NCBI GenBank assembly: GCA_018714665.1
Contig: DVNA01000137.1
Location: 1 to 15,877, forward strand
Origin: Candidatus Gallibacteroides avistercoris
GTDB taxonomy: Bacteria > Bacteroidota > Bacteroidia > Bacteroidales > CHK158-818
Length of the DNA stretch: 15,877 nt
Reading direction: 5' to 3'
The number at the start of each line of letters is the position of its first letter. Position 1 is the stretch's first letter. Both the position numbers and the translations under genes were made by a program. Positions 7,704 through 15,532 of this stretch are shown here, piece after piece. The notes under the pieces were generated by a model. That model made no database searches and was not told where the DNA came from. It saw nothing but the letters and a program-made list of their open reading frames with translations.

Positions 7704-8810
7704 ATGGGACTGTTGGAATTTGACAAACTGCCTATCAACACCCTGGTAGGGGCGCAATGGAAAACTTTCAAGGCCATTACGAAAGACAAACAGATAGACG
7801 CTCCGTACCGGAACAAGTTTCGGCTTACGAAAGCCTGCTGTCGGTTGTTGAGTCTGTTGCAACCGTTTGAAGACAGCCGGTACCGGAAATTGTTGCAGGA
7901 TAAAACCACGGGACTACCCCCTGTATTCATTCTGGGACATTGGCGCAGCGGTACTACCTTCGTACACAATGTATTGTCGAAAGACAAGCACTTTGCCTAC
8001 AACACAACCTACCAGACCGTATTTCCCAACCTGATGCTTTTCGGGCAGTCGTTCTTCAAAAAAAGTACGGCCCTGCTCATGCCCGACAAACGTCCTACCG
8101 ACAACATGGAGTTACAGGTGGATCTTCCCCAGGAAGAGGAGTTCGCCCTGGCCAACATGATGCCCTATACGTTCTATAACTTCTGGTTCTTCCCCAAACA
8201 CACCCAGGAGTATTGCGACCGGTACCTGTTGTTCAACAACCTGCCCGAGGAAGAATACCTCGTCTTCAAGGAGGCGTTCGAGAAGCTGATCAGAATATCG
8301 TTGTGGAATACCCACGGAACGCAATTCCTGTCGAAGAATCCTCCCCATACGGGACGTATCCCCGAACTGCTGAGGATGTTCCCGGACGCGAAATTCATCT
8401 ACCTGATGCGTAATCCCTATACGGTTTTTGAATCCACCCGCAGCTTCTTCACCAACACCATCAAACCGTTGCAGTTGCAGGAGATTACTCCGGAACAGCT
8501 GGAACAAAACATCGTGGAAACCTATACAAAGCTGTTGCATAAATACGAAGCCGACAAGCACCTGATTCCGGAAGGGAACCTGATAGAGATTAAATTCGAG
8601 GATTTTGAAGCAGATGCCATGGCGCAGACTGAACAAATCTACCGCACCCTATCCATTCCGGGACTGGAAGAAGCCCGTCCGGAGATAGAAGCCTACCTGG
8701 CCTCCAAGAAAGGGTACAAAAAGAACCGCTACCAATATGCTCCGCAAACGGTAAAGACCGTTGAGGAAAACTGGTCTTTCGCTTTGGATCAATGGGGCTA
8801 TAAATTATAA
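7704..8810 (+). CDS. PAPS-dependent sulfotransferase (Sulfotransferase_3-like; BtSULT-like by context)
   Basis: This 368-residue protein should move the sulfonate group from PAPS to an acceptor hydroxyl or amine. The 5'-phosphosulfate loop is GHWRSGTTFVHNVL, beginning at G78 with R81-S82-G83-T84-T85. The 3'-phosphate site is MRNPYTVFES with R236 and S244. A basic C-terminal stretch KKGYKKNRYQY completes the PAPS-binding set. There is no signal peptide or membrane segment, so it is probably cytoplasmic. The frame stays open upstream into cysN from 7554, but ATG 7704, 11 bp after the cysN stop, is the sensible start. The PAPS-making genes directly before it and cysQ at the head of the run define its donor supply. 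The order recalls the B. thetaiotaomicron cluster whose sulfotransferase sulfonates steroids including cholesterol; that is from memory. A lipid, capsule sugar or other acceptor cannot be excluded. Confidence 0.9.
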   Translation: MGLLEFDKLPINTLVGAQWKTFKAITKDKQIDAPYRNKFRLTKACCRLLSLLQPFEDSRYRKLLQDKTTGLPPVFILGHWRSGTTFVHNVLSKDKHFAYNTTYQTVFPNLMLFGQSFFKKSTALLMPDKRPTDNMELQVDLPQEEEFALANMMPYTFYNFWFFPKHTQEYCDRYLLFNNLPEEEYLVFKEAFEKLIRISLWNTHGTQFLSKNPPHTGRIPELLRMFPDAKFIYLMRNPYTVFESTRSFFTNTIKPLQLQEITPEQLEQNIVETYTKLLHKYEADKHLIPEGNLIEIKFEDFEADAMAQTEQIYRTLSIPGLEEARPEIEAYLASKKGYKKNRYQYAPQTVKTVEENWSFALDQWGYKL

Positions 8811-8845
8811 ACGGCGACATTGCCAGTATTTAATAAATAGAATAG

Positions 8846-9802
8846 ATGATGAAGATGTACAAATACGCTTTATGGATGACCGTGGTTTTAAGTGCCACCG
8901 TGCAGTTATCGGCCCAAAAGATAGAGCCCATCCCCTTCGGGGACATGGACAACTGGCTGGTTCGGGAGATCAAGGAATCGGCCCTGTTGGGAGGAAATAC
9001 GCAATACGTATATGCCGTAGCGCCATCCGATACGGTAAAAGGCAACGAAGCCTATGTACCCAAGGAGTCGCCCTGGGGCAGCTCCAACGTGATGGCCAAT
9101 GTGATGGGCGTTATCAAGACAAGTACCACCGTCTTCCCCGAAAAACGAGGCAACGGCTATTGCGCCCGCATGGAGACGAAGCTGGTATCGTGCAAGGTAT
9201 TGGGGATGTTCAACATCAAGGTGCTTGCCTCAGGAACCATCTTCTTAGGACAAATGGACGAACCCATCCGCAACACCAACGACCCGCAAAGCAAAATGAT
9301 TTCGGGCATACCGTTCACCAAACGCCCCACCGCCCTGATGTTGGACTACAAGGCAAGCCCGGCCGAAAAGATGATCAAGGCGACCGGATTCAGCAAAATA
9401 CAAAACCTCGACGGACGGGATTCTGCCGAAGTGTGCGTCTATCTGCAAAAAAGGTGGGAAGATGAACAGGGCAACATCCATGCCAAACGCATCGCCACGG
9501 CATACTATAAATTCGGGCAAGCCAGCAACGGTTGGGTAAACGAGTTCAAGATACCGTTCCTGTACGGCGACATCACCCAACATCCCGATTACAAACCCTA
9601 TATGTGCCTGGTCCCGGAAAACGACCCCAAATATACCCGCAACAGCAAAGGCGAGATGGTACCCATCCACGAAGAGGCGTGGGGCGATGCCCAGGATGAA
9701 CCGACCCATATCATTTTACGCATATCGGCAGGAGACAAAGGCGCCTACATCGGTTCGCCCGACAGCAAACTGTGGGTGGATAATGTGAAATTTGTTTATT
9801 GA
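8846..9802 (+). CDS. Secreted PCMD-domain protein (putative carbohydrate metabolism domain)
   Basis: This 318-residue protein starts with a signal peptide (MMKMYKYALWMTVVLSATVQ, then LSAQ), so it is exported; there is no lipobox cysteine. The body matches what I remember of the PCMD beta-sandwich family: FGDMDNWLVREIKESALLGG, SSNVMANVMGVIKTSTTVFP, NGYCARMETK, and the closing ISAGDKGAYIGSPDSKLWVD with NVKFVY. PCMD proteins are common in Bacteroidales, often near outer-membrane carbohydrate genes, and their function is poorly defined. It begins 35 bp after the sulfotransferase and is probably the last gene of the same transcript, because a fresh promoter appears only after its stop. Why a secreted binding-type protein belongs to a cytoplasmic sulfonation cluster is unclear. 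Start could be any of the ATGs at 8846, 8849 or 8855. Confidence 0.75.
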   Translation: MMKMYKYALWMTVVLSATVQLSAQKIEPIPFGDMDNWLVREIKESALLGGNTQYVYAVAPSDTVKGNEAYVPKESPWGSSNVMANVMGVIKTSTTVFPEKRGNGYCARMETKLVSCKVLGMFNIKVLASGTIFLGQMDEPIRNTNDPQSKMISGIPFTKRPTALMLDYKASPAEKMIKATGFSKIQNLDGRDSAEVCVYLQKRWEDEQGNIHAKRIATAYYKFGQASNGWVNEFKIPFLYGDITQHPDYKPYMCLVPENDPKYTRNSKGEMVPIHEEAWGDAQDEPTHIILRISAGDKGAYIGSPDSKLWVDNVKFVY

Positions 9803-9814
9803 TGCCGATTTTTC

Positions 9815-9846
9815 TTTGGCGGGAATAAACGATTCTTCTATATTTG
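9815..9846 (+). promoter_or_regulatory. Bacteroidetes-type promoter for the TamL-like gene
   Basis: TTTG (9815-9818), 20 bp, then TATATTTG (9839-9846) match both elements of the Bacteroidetes consensus. Predicted transcript start is near 9852, giving a leader of about 60 nt before the ATG at 9911. It begins 12 bp after the PCMD stop and so separates the outer-membrane gene from the sulfonation run. Confidence 0.8.
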
Positions 9847-9910
9847 CGTCCAAGAACAGCCAACCCTGTCGATTCCTTATCATACCGCATGATAGAAAAG
9901 CCTTTTGCAA

Positions 9911-12208
9911 ATGAAACATTCGTTGAAACTCCTCTGTTTGTTGTTGCCGCTTTTGTCGGCGTGCAGTGCAACAAAATATGTAGGAGAGAATGAATATTTG
10001 CTGGACAAGGTTATTGTAGAAACCGACAACAAGGATGTCAAGGCAAGCTCATTGAAGGCTTATGTGCGACAAGAACCCAACCACAAGGCTTTTGGGTTGG
10101 TACGCTTCCCGTTGCATCTGTACAGCCTTTCGGGACGCGACTCTACCAAAAGAATCAACCGTTGGCTGCGCAGGACAGGAACTCCTCCGGTAATATACAG
10201 CGAATCGCTGACCGAACGCTCCCGCCAAGAGATTGAAAAAGCCCTCTCGAACCAAGGATACATGGGGGCTTCCGTTTCGGTAGATACCATAATAAAAAAG
10301 AAAAAAATCACCGTAAAATACAAAGCCGTCACCGGAGAACCTTACTACATAGACGGCATCAGTTACAACATACCCAACGATACGATTCGCCGTATCGTTC
10401 TGCAAGACACCTCGGCCCTGCTGCTGAAAAACGGAGCCCTGTTCGACCGGAACGTGCTCGAAGAAGAACGGCAACGCATCTCCACGTTGTTGCGCAACAG
10501 AGGCTACTATGCCTTTAACAAGGAGTATATCACCTATACGGCCGATACCACCCGCTCGCACCGGGTAAACCTGGAACTGAACCTGATGCCGATGCCGGTA
10601 GAGAGCAACGGGCAGCTGGTTTACGAGAAACATAAAACCTACCGTATCAATCAGGTATATTTCATCACGAACTACGACCCGATGAATACCAGTACCGAAC
10701 AAACGGAGGTATTGGATACGGTAGATTATAAAGGGTACAAGATTTTATACGGCGAAAAACGGTTCATAAAAAAAAGTACGTTGGTAAACAACTGCTACAT
10801 AGAACCCGGGCAGTTGTTCTCAAACCGGATGGTGGACAATACATACAGCGCATTCAGCCGTTTGCGGGTGTTGAAATATGTCAACATACGTTTCGTCCCG
10901 ATAGAGGTGGGAGAAGAGGAAATGCTGAACTGTTACATTCTGCTGACCGAAGGTAAATCCCAGACCATCTCGATCGACGTGGAAGGGACGAACTCGGCCG
11001 GAGACTTTGGCTTTGCCGTGGGATTGACGCACCAGCACCGCAACATTTTCAAAGGGTCGGAAACCTGGTCCACCAAATTCCGGATGGCCTACGAATCGTT
11101 GTCGGGTAATTTCGGGAGTATCATCAACGACAACTATACGGAGCTAAGTGCCGAAACAGGCATTACCTACCCCCAGTTTCTCTTTCCGTTTCTTAGCTCC
11201 TCTTTTAAGAAACGATTACGGGCAACGACGGAATTCTCCATCAACGCCAACCTGCAACAGCGGCCCGAATACACCCGGGTAATTGCCGGTGCAGGATGGA
11301 AATACAAATGGAACACACGACGGAACCGATTCCGCCATACACTTGATCTGGTCGATGTCAGCTACGTATACCTACCCAAAAGCATCAGTGGGTTTATTGA
11401 CAGTATATCGCCCGAAAACCCGTTACTGCGATACAGCTATGAGGACCACTTCATCATGCGCTCATCTTACATCTTCTACCGGACCAACCTGAATACCGCA
11501 TCCAACAACCTGTATAATATCTACACGTTGCGTGCCGCCGGGGAGATTGCCGGTAACCTGTTGTACGGACTGTCGAAACTGACGGGACAGAAACGGGGAG
11601 CAGACCAGGAGTATTCGTTCCTGGGCATCCGGTACTCGCAATATGCCAAAGCAGACCTGGACTACTCCTATACGTTCCGGTTTACCGAAAAAAACTCGTT
11701 GGCGCTCCATATAGGGACAGGGATAGCCATACCCTACGGCAACTCGGAGATGCTGCCGTTTGAAAAACGATACTTCTCAGGCGGGGCCAACAGCGTGCGG
11801 GGGTGGTCGGTGCGGACATTAGGCCCAGGTACCTACCGGGGAGAGAACACCGTAACCGATTTCATGAACCAATGTGGAGATATCCGGCTCGACTTGAATG
11901 CCGAATACCGGTCCAAGATTATCTGGAAATTGGAGTTGGCCGCCTTTATCGATGCCGGCAACATCTGGACCATACGCAGCTATCCGCAACAACCGGGCGG
12001 CGTATTCAAACTGCGCTCTTTCTACAAAGAGCTGGCCATGGCATACGGACTGGGGGCCCGGCTCGATTTCAACTATTTCATCCTCCGCTTCGACTTGGGG
12101 ATAAAGGCTTTCGACCCCTCACTGACGGGATCGAAACGTTGGGTAATAGCCAATCAAGACCTGCGCCAGGATGCGACGTTGCACTTTGCCGTCGGTTATC
12201 CGTTCTAA
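9911..12208 (+). CDS. TamL-like Omp85 outer-membrane lipoprotein
   Basis: This 765-residue protein has a lipoprotein signal peptide with lipobox LSAC, so C18 would be lipidated. Residues about 30-330 carry POTRA-like repeats (for example VKYKAVTGEPYYIDGISYN and LVYEKHKTYRINQVYF). Residues from about 370 form a 16-strand-type beta barrel. The Omp85 lid-lock motif appears as VRGW (629-632, R630) within YFSGGANSVRGW, and the chain ends LHFAVGYPF with the terminal phenylalanine needed for outer-membrane insertion. A lipid-anchored TamA relative is the form called TamL in Bacteroidetes, where it works with TamB in envelope biogenesis. No tamB is adjacent; a tRNA gene follows. The ATG at 9911 is preferred over an in-frame TTG at 9905 because it gives a clean signal peptide. 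A specialised secretion or assembly role is an alternative to TamL. Confidence 0.88.
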   Translation: MKHSLKLLCLLLPLLSACSATKYVGENEYLLDKVIVETDNKDVKASSLKAYVRQEPNHKAFGLVRFPLHLYSLSGRDSTKRINRWLRRTGTPPVIYSESLTERSRQEIEKALSNQGYMGASVSVDTIIKKKKITVKYKAVTGEPYYIDGISYNIPNDTIRRIVLQDTSALLLKNGALFDRNVLEEERQRISTLLRNRGYYAFNKEYITYTADTTRSHRVNLELNLMPMPVESNGQLVYEKHKTYRINQVYFITNYDPMNTSTEQTEVLDTVDYKGYKILYGEKRFIKKSTLVNNCYIEPGQLFSNRMVDNTYSAFSRLRVLKYVNIRFVPIEVGEEEMLNCYILLTEGKSQTISIDVEGTNSAGDFGFAVGLTHQHRNIFKGSETWSTKFRMAYESLSGNFGSIINDNYTELSAETGITYPQFLFPFLSSSFKKRLRATTEFSINANLQQRPEYTRVIAGAGWKYKWNTRRNRFRHTLDLVDVSYVYLPKSISGFIDSISPENPLLRYSYEDHFIMRSSYIFYRTNLNTASNNLYNIYTLRAAGEIAGNLLYGLSKLTGQKRGADQEYSFLGIRYSQYAKADLDYSYTFRFTEKNSLALHIGTGIAIPYGNSEMLPFEKRYFSGGANSVRGWSVRTLGPGTYRGENTVTDFMNQCGDIRLDLNAEYRSKIIWKLELAAFIDAGNIWTIRSYPQQPGGVFKLRSFYKELAMAYGLGARLDFNYFILRFDLGIKAFDPSLTGSKRWVIANQDLRQDATLHFAVGYPF

Positions 12209-12247
12209 CCGGGCGGCGTGAAACCTGAAAAATAATCGAAACAAAGA

Positions 12248-12279
12248 TTTGTATTTTCAGAGAAAAGGCGCTACCTTTG
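12248..12279 (+). promoter_or_regulatory. Bacteroidetes-type promoter for tRNA-Arg
   Basis: TTTG (12248-12251), 20 bp, then TACCTTTG (12272-12279). The predicted start near 12285 is about 11 nt before the mature tRNA, a short leader typical of a tRNA transcript. Confidence 0.82.
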
Positions 12280-12295
12280 CAGCGCAATAAAGGAT

Positions 12296-12369
12296 GGTCG
12301 GGTAGCTCAGCTGGATAGAGCAACAGCCTTCTAAGCTGTGGGTCTTGGGTTCGAATCCCAACCCGATCA
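12296..12369 (+). tRNA. tRNA-Arg, anticodon TCT (reads AGA/AGG)
   Basis: All four arms fold. The acceptor stem GGTCGGG pairs with CCCGATC (one G-T pair), with discriminator A12369. The D arm is GCTC/GAGC. The anticodon stem ACAGC/GCTGT closes the loop CTTCTAA, giving anticodon TCT. The variable loop is GGGTC (5 nt). The T arm is TTGGG-TTCGAAT-CCCAA. The 3' CCA is not encoded, as is common in Bacteroidetes. The gene stands alone between its promoter and a strong terminator. Confidence 0.97.
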
Positions 12370-12383
12370 CTCACCGAATATGA

Positions 12384-12416
12384 GGCGATTACACAATTTG
12401 TAGTCGCCTTTCTTAT
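12384..12416 (+). terminator. Strong intrinsic terminator after tRNA-Arg
   Basis: GGCGATTACA (12384-12393) pairs with TGTAGTCGCC (12399-12408) with a single T-G wobble. The loop is CAATT, and A12383 with T12409 adds one more pair. The stem is followed by TTTCTTATT. Position 15 nt after the tRNA fits termination of the tRNA transcript. Confidence 0.88.
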
Positions 12417-12443
12417 TGATTTATTTAATCTGTCCCCATGGGT

Positions 12444-12500
12444 GTGATAAATCCTTTACAAATATGCGATAGGTTCAAAACTAATGGCTAACTTTATCAC
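12444..12500. promoter_or_regulatory. 8-bp inverted repeat upstream of the putative hydrolase (possible operator)
   Basis: GTGATAAA (12444-12451) and TTTATCAC (12493-12500) are perfect inverse copies separated by 41 bp. The right half overlaps TAACTTTA (12489-12496), which resembles a -7 box with its last base changed; no -33 partner is seen. The next gene's ATG is 25 bp further on. It could be a regulator site, the base of an RNA stem, or chance. Confidence 0.3.
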
Positions 12501-12525
12501 CTGATTTTGCAGCAGTCAAATTCAA

Positions 12526-15237
12526 ATGAAAAACACGATAAATCACAACTGCACTTTTATGTATATTCAGAAATTTACCTTTTTGATTTTATCCACATTA
12601 TTGAGCATAAATGTTAGTGGACAAGAAAACGTTACAAACGCTTTTCAGGATTTGCAACGTACGGGAATTGTTCAAGAAGATCAGTCCATCATGCGAAAGG
12701 CGGCATCTGATCAACAAGTGAGGGCGTTGATACAGAAACGGCCGGATGCCGGTTTTTTTTGCTTTACGGAAGACCGCGATCATGATATCCGGTTGAAAGA
12801 CCGAATTCCCCTTCGCTGGATTGAACGGCCAGAGAAAGAGCGTTCCGTGTTTAAAGGAAACGCTTTGCCCGGTGAATTTTATACCTGGCAAATCGGATTG
12901 TACGCTCCGTACAATAAACTGGAACATATATCGGTCTCTTTTTCTGATTTAAAGAACGAACGCGGTGATAAAATCAAGGCCTCGGCGTTGACCTGTTTCA
13001 ATACGCATGGAATCGACAAATATGGTAAAACGATTCAAATCCCTGTCCAGGTAGAAAAAGGAGAAGTGCAACCTCTTTGGATGGGAGTGGATATCCCCGC
13101 TCATGCTACGGGTGTTTACAAAGGAAATGTATGGATTCATGCAAACGATAAACAGAAAGCATGTGTTTCCGTCGAATTACAGGTCAAAGGAGATGTAATT
13201 GCCAACCATGGGGATAATGAAGGGTGGAGAAAAACCCGGCTCCGCTGGCTCAATGCAACGATAGGAAATGACGATAAGCCAACGGCTCCTTATATACCCG
13301 TTACGGTAAAAGATAACGTCTTAACCTGGCTTGGCGGAAAGGTTCACCTGTCCTCTACCGGTTTGCCATCTTCCATCACCACCTGCTACGATGCCAATAA
13401 TAATCTGTCGGATGCTACGAATGAAATATTGGCAGGAGAAATGAGATTCATCATTGAGACTGATCAAGGGGAAGAGATGCTGAAAGGAGGAAAGGTGCGG
13501 ATATTGAAACAAAGCCAAACGAATATTACATGGCGTTCCGAACCATCCAACTCCCGTTTCCAGGTCAGGTGTAGCGGAGATTTCGGTTTTGATGGTATCA
13601 GCAACCTCTCAATCCTGGTAAAAGCCAAACAACCGGTTTCGGTGAAAGATATCCGACTGGAAGTTCCTTATTCCGGCTATGCCTCTAAATACATGATGGG
13701 ATTAGGACATAAGGGCGGTTTTCGTCCGGATACTTTAATTTCCTGGAACTGGGACATAGAGAAACATCAGGATAAGATATGGATGGGAAATGTTAATGCC
13801 GGGATGAATTTACGATTCATGGATGACCATTTCGTCCGTCCGCTTGTCAATATCTACTATGCCCTTGGTAAACTAAATCTTCCGGAATCATGGGGCAATC
13901 GGAACAAGGGAGGAATAAACATCTACCCTACCGCCCATGGAACGACCCGATTGGTAGCTTACAGCGGCGAACGTCGGATGGAGAAAGGTGAGAAGTTATA
14001 TTATAACTTTGATATGCAAATCACGCCGGTTAAACCCATTAACTGGAAAAAACAGATAACCAACCGGTTTTATCATTCCAATTCCGATATGAGTGTCAAC
14101 TATATGGACGAAGCCCTCAAAAACGGAGCCAACTTGATTAATGTGCATCACAAAAAGGATATTTATCCTTTTATCAACTATCCGTATCACGACGATGCTG
14201 TTTCTGACCTGAAAGCTTTTATCCAAAAAGCACATCAGAAGAATCTGGGCGTCCGTTTATATTATACAACGCGCGAACTGACCGTTAAGATTCCGGAACT
14301 ATGGGCTTTACGAAGCCTGGGAAGTGAAGTAATACATGATGGACCGGGAAAAGATACACGTACACTGATCCACCCGAACGGGCCGAACGAATGGTTAAAT
14401 AAGTATCTGGGCACGCACTTCATTCCTGCCTGGTATAATGCCTTTAATGAGGGGAAATATGCCGGAGATATGGATATTTCCGTCATTACAACTCCTGACT
14501 CCCGGTGGAACAACTACTACCTGGCTGGATTAGACTGGATGGTCAAGAACTTAGGTATCGACGGTATCTATATCGACGATAGTGCCTTAGACCGGAAAAC
14601 CATTCAACGTGCCCGCAGGATTCTTGATTCGGACGGGAAAGAACGATTGATTGATATTCACTCCTGGAATCACATGAATCAATGGGCGGGCTTTGCCAAC
14701 TCGCTTCATCTATATACGGAATTGCTTCCTTACGTAGACCGTACATGGATCGGCGAAGGCTTTTCGGCAAACAATACGGCAGATTTCTGGTTGATAGAGA
14801 TGTCCGGTATCCCTTTCGGGTTGCTTAGTGAAACGTTAGACGCCCAGAATCAATTCAGAGGATTGGTATATGGGATGTTGCCCCGTTTACCATGGAGCGG
14901 GAATCCTGTTCCGCTCTGGAATTTATTCGATGAGTTTGATATGAAGGATGCATCCATCCGCGGATACTGGGATGAACAGTGTCCTGTTAAAACAGACAAT
15001 AAGGATTTACCTGCCACGGTATTTGTCAACGGAGATAAAGCTTTGGTCGTTATCGCTAACTGGACCGATCTGCCTCAAACAGCCCAAATACAGATTGATG
15101 AAAAAGCCCTTGGATTCAAACCGACCAAGTTCACCTTGCCTGAAATCAAAAATCTTCAATGGGGTGAGAAACTATCCAACCTGAACCATTGTGAAATCCT
15201 GGGCAGAAGCGGACTGATCGTTTGGTTGGAAAAGTAA
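12526..15237 (+). CDS. Large exported putative glycoside hydrolase (DUF6067-like)
   Basis: The reading frame encodes 903 residues. An in-frame ATG at 12559 (M12) gives a better signal peptide (MYIQKFTFLILSTLL to VSGQ) than the upstream ATG at 12526, so the true start may be 12559; either way the product is exported. Residues about 80-220 look like the N-terminal beta-sandwich seen in GH123/DUF4091-type proteins (GEFYTWQIGLYAPYN, PLWMGVDIPAHATGVYKGNV). The motif WRKTRLRWLNATIG follows near residue 240. From about 515 a TIM-barrel-like region begins; the strand GIDGIYIDDSALD (D684 and D685) is the likeliest catalytic segment, with LIDIHSWNH and LPYVDRTWIGEG downstream. A C-terminal beta domain starts near 820 (VFVNGDKALVVIANWTDLP). 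I place it in the DUF6067-like group from memory; substrate unknown. Its DNA is more AT-rich than the cys operon. A run of eight T (12753-12760) lies in the coding part. Confidence 0.8.
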   Translation: MKNTINHNCTFMYIQKFTFLILSTLLSINVSGQENVTNAFQDLQRTGIVQEDQSIMRKAASDQQVRALIQKRPDAGFFCFTEDRDHDIRLKDRIPLRWIERPEKERSVFKGNALPGEFYTWQIGLYAPYNKLEHISVSFSDLKNERGDKIKASALTCFNTHGIDKYGKTIQIPVQVEKGEVQPLWMGVDIPAHATGVYKGNVWIHANDKQKACVSVELQVKGDVIANHGDNEGWRKTRLRWLNATIGNDDKPTAPYIPVTVKDNVLTWLGGKVHLSSTGLPSSITTCYDANNNLSDATNEILAGEMRFIIETDQGEEMLKGGKVRILKQSQTNITWRSEPSNSRFQVRCSGDFGFDGISNLSILVKAKQPVSVKDIRLEVPYSGYASKYMMGLGHKGGFRPDTLISWNWDIEKHQDKIWMGNVNAGMNLRFMDDHFVRPLVNIYYALGKLNLPESWGNRNKGGINIYPTAHGTTRLVAYSGERRMEKGEKLYYNFDMQITPVKPINWKKQITNRFYHSNSDMSVNYMDEALKNGANLINVHHKKDIYPFINYPYHDDAVSDLKAFIQKAHQKNLGVRLYYTTRELTVKIPELWALRSLGSEVIHDGPGKDTRTLIHPNGPNEWLNKYLGTHFIPAWYNAFNEGKYAGDMDISVITTPDSRWNNYYLAGLDWMVKNLGIDGIYIDDSALDRKTIQRARRILDSDGKERLIDIHSWNHMNQWAGFANSLHLYTELLPYVDRTWIGEGFSANNTADFWLIEMSGIPFGLLSETLDAQNQFRGLVYGMLPRLPWSGNPVPLWNLFDEFDMKDASIRGYWDEQCPVKTDNKDLPATVFVNGDKALVVIANWTDLPQTAQIQIDEKALGFKPTKFTLPEIKNLQWGEKLSNLNHCEILGRSGLIVWLEK

Positions 15238-15295
15238 GTTTAATAATTCAGACATAACCCTACCTGTTTTCTGCCAATCTGTAACCTGTTTCTCG

Positions 15296-15442
15296 ATGCG
15301 GAAAGACAAGGCCCCGAAAGGCTGGATGTTGCCCAAAGCATTGAGCGTTGTCGACAACTTGAACGAAACAGCCCCGATGGCGGACATCGGCTGTGAAACA
15401 GGAGGAGAGTGTATGGTGCTGGTACAGAATGTCCCCCGATAA
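15296..15442 (+). CDS. Doubtful 48-residue ORF, unknown function
   Basis: ATG at 15296 to TAA at 15440-15442. The peptide begins MRKDKAPKGWMLPKALSVVD and ends GCETGGECMVLVQNVPR, with two cysteines spaced CETGGEC. The frame is also open for 16 codons upstream of the ATG. Codon choice (GAC, AAC, ATC, GGC, GTC) resembles the more GC-rich genes of the window rather than the hydrolase just before it. The opposite strand is open too and looks equally protein-like (GAVSFKLSTTLNALGNIQPF), so the coding strand cannot be decided by eye. It may be a gene remnant. Confidence 0.2.
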   Translation: MRKDKAPKGWMLPKALSVVDNLNETAPMADIGCETGGECMVLVQNVPR

Positions 15443-15478
15443 GACGATTCAAGTACCGATCTTCTCATAGGACAACCG

Positions 15479-15494
15479 ATTATCATCTGATAAT
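15479..15494. other. Short AT-rich hairpin upstream of the fucosidase
   Basis: ATTATC (15479-15484) and GATAAT (15489-15494) flank the loop ATCT. There is no T-run after it, so a terminator role is unlikely; an operator half-site pair or chance is possible. Confidence 0.25.
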
Positions 15495-15532
15495 AAATCG
15501 ATCGGAGAAGAAAAATATTTTCAAATAAAGGT

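Noticed and set aside
15375..15392. CCGATG/CATCGG hairpin as terminator of the hydrolase gene
   Set aside because: It is about 140 bp past the stop codon and has no T-run after the stem.
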